Shown here in pieces: positions 51,971-62,300 of a DNA stretch of 64,000 nucleotides. The notes beneath the pieces are model-generated. The model saw only the letters and a program-made list of their open reading frames with translations. It was not told where the DNA came from and searched no databases. Source of the DNA: Trochalopteron elliotii (Eukaryota > Chordata > Aves > Passeriformes > Leiothrichidae). The position numbers and the translations under genes were made by a program. The stretch is from contig JANPWX010019802.1 in the NCBI GenBank assembly GCA_024734555.1, positions 1,625,342 to 1,689,341 on the forward strand. Reading direction: 5' to 3'. How positions within the stretch are numbered: the first letter of the stretch is position 1; every line of letters begins with the position of its first letter.

Positions 51971-52175
51971 AATCATGGAATGGTTAAAGTTGAAAGGAGC
52001 CCTTGGAGGTCATCCATACCAACCTCCCTGCTCAAGCAGAGTCCTGTAGACCACTTTACTCAGGATTGTGCCCAGAAAGTTTGAATATCTCTGGGGAAGG
52101 AGACCCTACAGCCTCTTTGGGCCACATGTTCCAGTGCTCAATCATTTTCACACCAGTGCAGTAAAGTTTATCGTG
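51971..52175 (-). repeat. CR1 LINE 3' part, minus strand
   Basis: Starts aatcatggaatggttaaagt and continues tgaaaggagcccttggaggt, catc...accaacctccctgctcaagc and agagtcctgtagaccac. It ends with gtgctcaatcattttcaca and cagtaaagttt. This is the 3'-terminal 200 bases of a CR1 element in reverse orientation, the best-preserved CR1 copy in the window. Confidence 0.92.
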
Positions 52176-53334
52176 ATTGAATGATAAAGAAGAAGAGATT
52201 TGAATAGATGCAGATTTGTGTTGGTGAGTGATCCACCTTCAAATACCTATCAGATTTTAACTTTTCCCTTCCTTAAAATACACCCAACCTGAAATTGCAG
52301 TGAGAACTATTAGTAAGAACTATTACATATATTTGACATAATTGTCTTCTGTCCCATTCTATTGCATTTTTCTGCTCTGTTTCCATGGAAATGGGAGGAA
52401 GAAGGTCAGGTATATGGTATAGGCAATTGTTTTAAAGGAGTTTGAAAGGCTTTATTATTCCCTGATCTAATTTTCATCTGAGAATGGTGCTGGGAATAAA
52501 AGTCAGATACCCCACTTGTTGTTATTTTTGGTGGTATTCAATTTCAATCTGTATTCCCACAAAGCCAGGAAAGGATATTTTGCTTCCTTCTGCACCTAGG
52601 AAGAAGATTGTTCTTGAGGGAAAATGATGTGATGAGTCATCTCACATAGGAATCTATTCCTGATCATAATAATATAATCATGTCAGATGCTATAAGACAT
52701 TGCTATGTAGTGTCTGAAAGGCCCAGTCTCACACAAGGACATTCACACCCACATGGGAAGGGAGCCCAAAAAGCCCATTTGTCCATTAGGAAATGAGAGA
52801 TCTATTTCATAAAGGACATTTTGAGGCTAGCTATAGTTACTCTTGGAAAGGATTTTGAGATCCACCATTTCTAGATGGAAAACATTTGCCTTCTTGCAAC
52901 TACTAAGCAGAAGTAAGATAAAGGTATTCAACTGCTCTCTTTTGATTATTTTCTCCTGTTTTATTGTCATGCTGTTAGCTTTTGTTTCCATGGAAACAGA
53001 AAGGCACTTTTTAGTTGTGTGAAAGTTTTAGTTGCGAATGACACATGTAGATTTTAGCTGCTGGATATGGGCTGATAGCTGTGAAATGAAGGCACAATAC
53101 AAGGCAAATAGCAAGAAGGAAAGGATGGACAAAAGAAGGAGATCCAGACATTTCAGAGGCCATGAGCACTCCTCCTTCCTAGAAAAGGTTCTGGACATTC
53201 TGTGTTTTCCTTCTGCTCTACTACCTTCATTTTCCAGGCCTGTGCTTGGACCTGACCTCCTTTCAGTAAGGTAATATTTCATTGCCATGGTATCTGGAAG
53301 CCCCAGGAAACCTGAGGCTCTCCTGTGCTGGAAC

Positions 53335-53339
53335 CATGC
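53335..53339. repeat. Target site duplication, left copy
   Basis: CATGC directly before the LTR start TG. The matching copy is at 53749-53753. Confidence 0.8.
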
Positions 53340-53748
53340 TGTTGTGTCTTAGGAATGGTATTTCCCAGTTGAGTGCCCAATGGAGACTCTCCCAACCACA
53401 TGCTGCTCCTACTGGAAGCACAAAACACAAAGGTCGTGGGCTGAGTGAGATAAGAACAATTTACCGGAAACAGCGACGAGATAAGGAATCAAAGAGTAAC
53501 AGCAAAAATGTTATTAACAAAGGCTGTAAGAAAATAAGTTATTCACATCCCCAATAATAAAAAATACTGGACAGCTCCCTCCACCACGTTCTCCTGACTA
53601 GAAGCAGCCCCTTCTCTCTGGAAGAGAGAGCTCCTTTCCTCTGCTCCCAGCAACGACATGAAATGGTGTAGAATAACCTCTGTGTTCTGCCTACGTCCCA
53701 TTACAGTTACTGCAAAAAGTTAACTATATTCTGGCTGGAATCAGGACA
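53340..53748 (-). mobile_element. Solo LTR of an avian endogenous retrovirus (ERVL-like), minus strand
   Basis: The + strand block runs from TGTTGTGTC to AATCAGGACA, 409 bases, and is flanked on both sides by CATGC. Five-base duplications and TG...CA ends are those of a retroviral insertion. On the minus strand it starts TGTCCTGATTCCAGCCAGAA and continues TATAGTTAAC. That is the decayed form of the bird LTR start TGTCCTGGTTTCAGC..GATAGAGTTAA that I recognise from ERVL-type elements. No internal region remains, so the provirus was lost by recombination between its LTRs. The partial frames inside are not genes. Confidence 0.85.
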
Positions 53749-53753
53749 CATGC
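53749..53753. repeat. Target site duplication, right copy
   Basis: CATGC directly after the LTR end CA, identical to 53335-53339. Confidence 0.8.
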
Positions 53754-55373
53754 AAACCTGAAGCAAGAGACATTACCATACTGTGAAGGAGAAAAAAACA
53801 CAGGGAAGATGAAATTATTTGGGTGTAATTACACACAAGATGTTGACAAAGCCAAACTTGGACTTTATTCAGAGCTCATTGCATGAGTGTCTCCTCTTAC
53901 TAACTGTTCACTATACCAGGGCTTGAGGGGCACATGTCTTTTCCATTTCTTTCTTCTATTTTTCTATATTCTCCTTCTGAACCTGCACTTTCCTCAGAAA
54001 AGATTTTTCCTACTTACATATTCATTTTGGGTTGTTCTTCCATGGCTGCAACTGTCTACAGACCACTTCTTCTACTGTCTCTCCCACCTGGAGTAGAGCA
54101 CTCCATCCCCAGCCCCTCTCAGACAGAGCACTGTCTCAGCTAAGCCTGGTGTGGAGGAGGCATCTTTCCTCTTCCCAGCACGTGCTAAAACCTCACCCAT
54201 CTGCCCAAGCCACGTGTAGTCCTTCAGAGAGAAGTTTTGCCAATGAATTAATTATGTCTTGAATACCCCTGATCAAACTGTTCCTCGTCTTAAAAGTAGT
54301 GAGAGGCTGCAATAACAGGGCAGATCTCTAACTGCCAACTCCTTATCAGTTACGGATACCTCACCTTTTAATTTCTCAGCCTGATAACACACAGACTGTT
54401 CCACCTTTCTGCTGAGTTCTGTGATCAGTTACCCTCCTTGCTATTATGAGCCTTGGTTAGGAGCCACAAGTCTCCTAAGGACACCACTATTTCTGAATGG
54501 AATTACATGTTGGAATTACTACATTTTAATTACTTCATTTTAAAAAAGGTCTTCTGTCTAAAATATATGACATTGGACGAATATTTTATTGTTCACAAGC
54601 CAGCAGGTGCATCATCTCATTGTTAGCCTGACAACCTCTTTTTGAAAAAGTTTTTTGTCACTAGTTACATTGATTCACTGAGATATACATAACCTTTAAC
54701 TCACCAGCATTGCAGGAAGCAAAGTGCTGCAGGAAAAGAGAACACAGCCCAAAGACCAGACTCCTAAAGGACGACTAAGTTACTCTGTCTGATGATATTG
54801 GAAAGGACTGTATTTGGGCCAAGCAAAAGGAAAGAATTGTGTTTTGGAGGTCTTAGTCCCTATGCTATGACTTGATCTAGCTGAAGAGACACAACACATG
54901 AATGACTGCATCAACAAAGCTGACTAGACCCTCTACTTAAACAGCACAGGAATAGCAGGATGAGGGACATTAATGTGAAATCACTCTCTATTGAAAAGCA
55001 TATTAAATACTGTGTTTATGGGGAAAAAATTACTGACTGAAATCAGTGTGCTTGTTCAGCTTTTCTGCTTCTCTCAAGACTTTCACATTTTTGGGTAATC
55101 CAAATTTAATTTACAATCCAGCTCATCACCCCAACCTTTATTTTTTCATTGAACTCTCAGGATCTGTGTATGACTCTTTTCAGTTAAGAATAGGAAGACT
55201 GAAGTACCCTAAGTGTCCAGCCAAACCAAAAACTTTCTTGTGTAATGACTTGAACAAAAAGGTAATCAGCCTTCTTCTGTGCACTCAGAAAGGATTTGTA
55301 TTCATAATGTAGACAGAATGAAGGCAGACAGCATAAATTCTCATAACAATCCAAATGTGTTTGATTTTTACTT

Positions 55374-55620
55374 TTGGGAGGAGGGGGTGTTGTTGTTTTT
55401 TGGGGGTTTGTTGAGGTTTCTTGGTGGGTTGTTTTTTTTTAGTTGGTTGGTTTGTGGTTTTTTGGGTTATTTTTTGTTTGGTTTGGTTTGGTTGGTTTGG
55501 TTTGGTTTGGTTTTGGTGGGAGGTTTTTTGTTTGGCTTGATTTGGGTTTTGTGGATTTTTTAATTTTTGCTTTGGTTGTTGCTGTTGGGTTTTTTGTTTT
55601 GATTTGATGTTTATTTTGTT
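55374..55620. repeat. GT-rich low-complexity tract
   Basis: About 245 bases that are almost only G and T on the + strand, including runs of ttggt/ttgg units. It is strongly strand-asymmetric. The 94-residue frame across it is an artefact of composition (mostly F, G, L, W). Confidence 0.9.
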
Positions 55621-57413
55621 ATTTATTTAGTGCATCAGGGTTCTCTTAATCATTTGCTGCTCATCTTTATGTACTTTCCAAAAAGAAGAGAAACACAGAG
55701 ACAATTAGGGCATTTTATACTACAAGAAGATTGAATGAAGAGATATATGATACAGCATTATTCTCTTTGCACCTCAGGACCCAACGGAGTAATACTTCCT
55801 CTCTGTGTGTTAACTTCTTCTTCCATCTTCAGCCACAAAGTGTTTCATTGCTTCACAGTTGAAGTGTACATTGTAGGACTGTTGCCCTATTCTTTAAGCA
55901 CCTAAAAACTGATTATAGCTAAATACCAATAGGGACTGCTATCACTGAAGTGCAAGCTGTCCCCAAACCACTCCTGTAGAAAAAAATTGTTTTAAACATG
56001 AAAAGCAGGATAAAACAGAAGGTATGGAAAAGATTACCAGATTCAGATTCAAATGTTCCCCACATCCTCTAAAATGGATGTGTCAAAGGCAGGATGAAGT
56101 TTCAGTTCTGTCTTTGCACCAGTCTAATTCTTTCCCACAGTCTAGACTGCCCCAACATTTACATCCCCTTTTCAGCCCTGAGTCCTCCCCATTCCCTCCA
56201 GAAATCAGCTTAGCACAATGTCAGGGATTTTGCACATTATCAATGGCAGATATAAGTGCTAGGCATCCCTGGCACTGCAGAAGACTTTTCCATGTGGGAG
56301 ACCACACTGGAAACACAGAAAACTATATATATTCCTCTTCTTTCACATTTCAGCACATTAACAGAGCCATGCATCAGAGAAGTGCTGCAAGGAATCAGAG
56401 CGACCACATGTAAGTCATCCCATTCCAGTCATGGCTAATGAGAAGTACCAATTAACAGCATTACCAACAGAGTTTGCCTGCACTGCCATGAGGAAGGTGG
56501 TTCTCCTGAACCAGAACTTGGAATCTCCTGGGAAAACTTTTGTACCTGACTGATTCTATAAATTGTGCTTGTCACCAAAGCACTTCTCAGTAATGGGATT
56601 ATGAAGCAACTAGAGAAATAATATCTTTTAAATCTTTTGACCACCAGATAAACCTTGGAGACTAAACCATAATTTTGCAACACATTAAGATGCTAACATG
56701 TTAGCATCTACCTACAGTCTGCTAAAAAATACCTATTCTTGCTCATAGGATTTGATACTGATCTCCATTCAGAAATTGCTCGGAAAAGGCTGAAAGAGAA
56801 ACTTTTTGAAAAACATTAGTTCTGATTAACACCAAAACAACAGGAAGGGAGTGAACTTGGAATGAAGACCAAATGAAAAAGAAATACCTGAGTAAAATAC
56901 TGTAGATTAGCAAACAACATCGTGACATGCCTCTACATCAAAGGAGTTTGCTCCTACAGCATCAGAATAGATTATAATTCAGCAGGTTGTCTCATTCAGA
57001 CTGTTCAGAGTGTTTGCCTGAGACAAACACTGAGAGTTAGATGAACATTGGATTCGTACAAAGAACAGTGAGTGCTGTGTTTAATGTGTAACAGCAACCC
57101 CAAAATGCATTTAATATCTCACATCTGGAACCAACCAAACAAAAGCCATCCTACAATGCCACACCTATGAGACTTCTACTTGTGCCAACCACTCTTCACT
57201 GTCTCACCACACTGCAGATGTGCCACAGGGTAGCAAACCAAAAGGTTCAGGGAAATGTAGATGACTTAATCATCTTGGATATGCCTAATGACTTCATTGC
57301 CCCAAAAAGCTGAACCCAAAAGAGGGTTTTAGAAAGCAAAGCAAGTTCCTGAATACAGTGATTACAAAACAAATGGCATTACATTTGACAGACAAGCTAT
57401 TTCTCCTTTAACC

Positions 57414-57512
57414 AGATCTAATGGGTGGCAACCCTGCCCATTGCAGGGGATTTAGAATTAAATGATCTGTAAGCTCCCTTCCAACCAAAACCATTCTATG
57501 ATTTGGTGATTT
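57414..57512 (+). repeat. CR1 LINE 3' end, plus strand
   Basis: gatctaatgggtggcaaccc, tgcccattgcaggggattta, gaattaaatgatctgtaagc, tcccttccaaccaaaaccat, then tctatgattt matches the CR1 3' end in sense orientation, ending in the tctatgatt tail unit. Confidence 0.92.
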
Positions 57513-58931
57513 CTTTCATATTTCTTTGGAAGCCTTTTTTCTTATAGCCTCAAGACTAGAAGAGCCTACAAGAAATCATATAAGGGAAGAAAACACTTCC
57601 TCTGGGGAAGTTATCTTACTTATACTTTCTTGGGATGATTTTCTGCCAAAATTTCCATTGTAAATAGACATAGCATTGCACTCCTTTTACTAGCTTGGGG
57701 CCTCAACTAAGCTTCTCTTTCTTGTGTGTGTGTATGAACAAAACACATTATTTCCAGTCAACTAGTTTCCTTCTTACCCCTCCTGATGAGACAGGAAAGC
57801 AAAACACAAAGGGGAGAGCATATCCCAGAAATGAAAGAGTGAAGTTCTGGCCAGCTCATCCAAGGAAAACAGCAGTGTCCCTGCAGCATTCCCCCTGTGT
57901 CTCCTTTTGTGGAAAGTGCTTTGGTTCCCTGGTGGCAGTTCATACGCAGATACCTTCCTGACAACCAGCCTGCCTCTGTCTCCCCACCCAGCATGCTCAC
58001 TCTTTTGCTTCCAGGGCAGCTGGAAATGCAAAAGAATTAGAAAAATTGATGCATTAGAAAAATGCAACAGAATTAGAAGAAAAGCTGGATGCAGGAAATG
58101 ACAAGAAGTATTGGCCCAGAAAATAACAGGGAGCCTACTATGATCCTGGGTTTGAATCATCCTAGCTTTCTTTCACACATATCTCTGGTAATATTTCTTT
58201 TCTACTGGAATGAATTATCTGAAATATTTCCTACTGTAGATTTCCTTGTTTAAATATTTTAAAATCAATGAAAATCTCTTTCTACTTGAAGAACTGGACC
58301 CCTGCATTATTTAAAACTTTCCTTGCTCTACTAATTCCTCTTTATTTTGTTAGTTAGGTCACCGGTTTGGGATTTTTTTTTTTTTTACTTCCCCCCATTT
58401 TATTTGTTTTAAATCTGTCTCAAATTGAGCACTTCAGGAAAGAAAGATAACACCTATTCTGGTCAGTGTCCCTCTAAGTTTAGCAAAGAACTTGGCTAGT
58501 CAAATCTTGGTCTTTGTCAGGAGTTGGCACACTATCCTCCTGACTTGTGAAAGGCTCTGGAAGCACATATACAGGCAGTTAGACCATTACATTCATTATC
58601 TAAGACCCCTCACAAAACTATTTATTAAAAATAGCAAACGTATCCACAGAGCTCATGGGATAAGTCCTTAGAGTGTTAGAATAGGTACAAAAATGGCATG
58701 GTTTCAGAATGGCACAGAAGATATTTTTAATACCAGTACCAAGAAGGACAGAGAATGGAATTTCATTTCATAATGATAGTTCACATTTTGTTAAACTCTT
58801 AAAATTATGTCCTTCATGTCTACAAACATCAGGAAAAATGGCTTTACAGTCTTCCCTGTGGTGGAGCAATTATGACCTACTATTGAAAAAGCAACCTGTT
58901 TTCTTCATCCCAAGTGATGCCTTGGGAAAGC

Positions 58932-59379
58932 TGACCTGGAACAGAGATTAGACAGAGCTAAGAGAATGAAGCAGGTTTTTATTAAAAGGCCTTTAAGGAT
59001 ACACCTTGGGCATCATAAGAGCCTGGCCAGGACTACACCCAAGGTGGACCCAAAATGGTAACAAAATGGACAACTGGTCACAAGGTCTCACACTTCTTTA
59101 AGTTTTGATCCATTTGCATATTGGTTTAATTGTCTAATTACAGCTTTAGATTATGAAGACCCATCCTTCTTGCCTTCTCTCTTCAGCACACTGTTGTTCA
59201 TGCTTTTGGGCTCAAAAACTTGTAACCATTGTCCTTGGTCTCCAGCTGTAAAAGGATTTGTTTTGTCTACCTATTCTGTGAAGAGAGTTTACACTTATTA
59301 ACACTTCATATGAGGCTCAGCACTACACACCTAGGCAGCACAGAATCTGAAAAACATTAAAAAAATCCTTAAGGTATCA
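58932..59379 (-). mobile_element. Probable endogenous retrovirus LTR, minus strand
   Basis: The block reads gaatgaagcaggtttttatt, aaaaggcctttaaggataca, ccttgggcatcataagagcc, tggccaggactacacccaag, then gtggacccaaaatgg. I recognise this as a passerine LTR in reverse orientation (the minus strand has AATAAAAACCTGC). An octamer ATTTGCAT lies near 59112. Possible ends are TGACCTGG...AGGTATCA, flanked by aaagc and caagc, a five-base duplication with one mismatch. The ends are tentative. Confidence 0.55.
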
Positions 59380-62300
59380 CAAGCATATGTCATCTAATGG
59401 TTCAGGACAGGAAGATGAATCACCTGCTGCTGCAATCAGTTTCTGACTTTGTGTGGCTGAGGGAAAATTGACTTTTCTGTGTTGTAATTTCCTCATCTGT
59501 GGAAATAAGAGAATTCCTGTTCATGCTTAGAGGTCATGCAAATGCAAGTTTTGTCAAGTGCATTGTGAACAGCAGAATGGAGAGCTTCATTGCATGAATG
59601 TGAAGATCCATTCATAAATGCAAGTACCTTACTACAAACTGACAACATTTGGCAGGACCTCAAGTCAGTCACTTCAAACCCCTGGTGTCCATACATTCTT
59701 TCCACATGCTTACAAAAATTGACCATTCTTCTGGAGTTATGAGAAACAAACTCAACTTCATTTGAATGTTCCAGATCTATCTTTTTATGTCTTTGGCTTG
59801 CTCTTTTTATTTGGAGACCCTGTCTTAGGAAAGGGTAGAATGGTCAGCTATTTTGGATTGTGTACACTGTTTACACAGAAGAACACACTGACCTCCAAAC
59901 CTCACCTTTCTGCAGCAGAACTGTACCTATGTGTGGCTCATACTTCAAAAATGGCTGTAGAGTTAAAAGCTGGGGCTGGGTGCTAGGAGATTATTTTTGT
60001 CACAGTCAGTTATACTTGCAGTTGTGCATGGTTATGAAGATAAATTGGAGTTTATGCTTTGTGGGAAAGCAGAAAGCTTGTGGGGCCAGATTTCAAAAGA
60101 ATTCTCAATGAATCAGTCACCTTCAGGGACAACACTGGCAGTTGCTGGTGGTGCATACTGAGCTAGATAGGAAGGAGGATGTCTGCCTTTGACACACATA
60201 ATTAAGTCATTTCGATGTAAAATAAGCAAAGGGCAGATTAACATCATTTACTGTTTGTGTACCGAGGGCCTGTCCTAAGGCCTTGATTAAAGAGACTAGC
60301 TCCTCAAACAGATGAAGGCTCATCAAGTCCTGCAAATAATCACTCTGAGGTCTTCTGCATGGGAAGATAGTCATGGAGGGAGAGATGCACCCTCAGAGAC
60401 AGTCCTGCATCTGTGTGTGCATCTGGCTCTCACAGCAGCAAGCAGGGCATTGTTGGCATTGTTTGTTCAGCTCCTTTCCCCCATCAGCACTGCAGCTTGC
60501 ATCCAGCCCTCCTGTCCCAGGTGTTCTAACTGTTGACCAGAAGTCAACAATTATAACTGTTATTGTCAGAACCTATCCTATCATCTGAAACAGCAAATCT
60601 GAAGGGGAAAGCAGCCACAAAAGAGCATATAAAAGTTTTCATGCAGAAAGGAAATTAATAATTGCTCTTGCACAAAAAAGAAATCAAGCTATAAATCATA
60701 CCTACAAGCCAAAAGGGGGAAATTGCAAGAGAAAAAAAATTATCACTGAAACTAACAACTAACAATTATCACTAATAACTAACAACCCAAAATCTTGTGA
60801 TTGCCTGTAAGTACAGACAACTCAGAGAACAACTCACACAGCAGCCAGCTTTCACATCATCACTGTTGCCTTGAGAGAGTCACAAATCAGGTAAACTGGT
60901 AGAAACTCAGACAGTAGCAACAGAAATAAGAGTTGCAGAGTCACTTCAGTCTTGAGAAAGTGCATCCTTACTCTGTGTGCTGTGAGGGCAGGAAGACAGT
61001 TTTGGTGGCTTACTCAGCAGGCTGGATATCCTAAAACATCACTGCTGTTTTTCTACTGCTTATTCTGGCCACTCCAAAGCAGAGAACACATATTATATGG
61101 TCTCTTGTCTATGTCCTGTAACTGTACATAACATACACACATAAAATAAGTATATATAGCAACATATCATACAGTTTCAGATGGGTTCATCTGAAATGGG
61201 AAAATCCATTCAGAGAGAGGGGTCAGTGCACCAACACACAGAATATCAACAAACATTTTTCACATGCTTCTGCAGAGGAAAATTCACCCAGTTCTATACA
61301 ACCATGACAGTATTTAATCAGACTGCTCCCTTTCATTTGTCCTTATTTCATTCTATTTTTTTTCATTTCTATTTTTTTGCCTTATGGCAGTGCTAATCCC
61401 TTATCTCCCTTGCACCTCCACCATTTCCTATTTAGTGCTGTTCTCTGGTCTTGAGGGCATCAGAGCCTGGCCCTTTGTGCTTATACTTCAGTTTGAGATT
61501 TCATTAGTTTGAATACAAGATACAATTTTCTTTCCAGTTTAGTGATCTGTTGTTCTTAGTTTGGGATAAGAAGATGTTTAATGAAAACTGTGTTGTCTCC
61601 TCCCACACAGAGAAGGATGAAGTCTGTAATTGCACATGACACTATATGGTTCTGCTATCCCTCAGTGACCACAGATGTAAATCTAAACAGATACAAACAT
61701 CTGTAGTGATGCAGCCTGTCCATACCAAACAGTATTTCAGAAATCCAGGGTCCACCCACGGACTTCTCCTTCTCACCAGCCTTCCTGGAAGAGGCAGTTT
61801 TGGGCAATCTAGCCATACTCTTCTGCTTCATTTAGAAAAAGTAGACAGCTGAAATGGGTTGTCCCTTTACCACTAAATTCATGAGAATTTTTCTTCCACA
61901 GATGGGTCATTATATAATGGCTTTACTGAAGAGTAATGTACATTACTATTCTTGAGACACTTAAAAAAAATCAGATAATACTACAAGTATTATAATAACT
62001 AATATATAACTAGTATTATATAACTAATAATACCAGTCCTAAACAGTTACCAGGTTTTGCTTCACTATGTTGGAAATCATTTGCATAGCAGAAGCCTAGG
62101 ACACATGTAAATGAAAGGTAGATTGCAACTGACATCAAAAATGGTAAAAGAAATCTGCTTGAGACAGTAGTGTGTCATAGGGGATTTATGACCAAAGCTG
62201 TGTATGATTTCTTAGGATGAAATTATTTTCTCAGTCTCTTAAATGAGCACAGAAAGATCCTGGAGAGAAACAGATCCACCTAGGTGAGGAGAAACAGCGT

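Larger units (their letters stand above)
44721..53334. other. Intergenic, no gene seen
   Basis: 8.6 kb with CR1 ends at 47135-47203 and 51971-52175, adjacent hairpins (45657-45733), a 44-base duplication (50649-50716), and two TTTCCATGGAAA palindromes (52380 and 52984). The open frames, for instance 83 residues at 48454, match nothing I know. Confidence 0.65.
53754..58931. other. Intergenic, no gene seen
   Basis: 5.2 kb with a GT-only tract (55374-55620), a perfect 22-base palindrome (56688-56709), a CR1 end (57414-57512), a short A-rich internal duplication (58026-58085) and T14 at 58373. Long frames on both strands (129 residues at 56024, 128 at 57774) show no domain and differ in style from coding sequence. 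Confidence 0.65.

Noticed and set aside
55279..55563. 94-residue frame rich in F, G, L and W
   Set aside because: It is produced by the GT-only tract and has no protein character.
56024..56413. 129-residue open frame as a gene
   Set aside because: It has no domain, no flanking splice logic and no similarity I recognise. Length is within chance for 42 kb on six frames.
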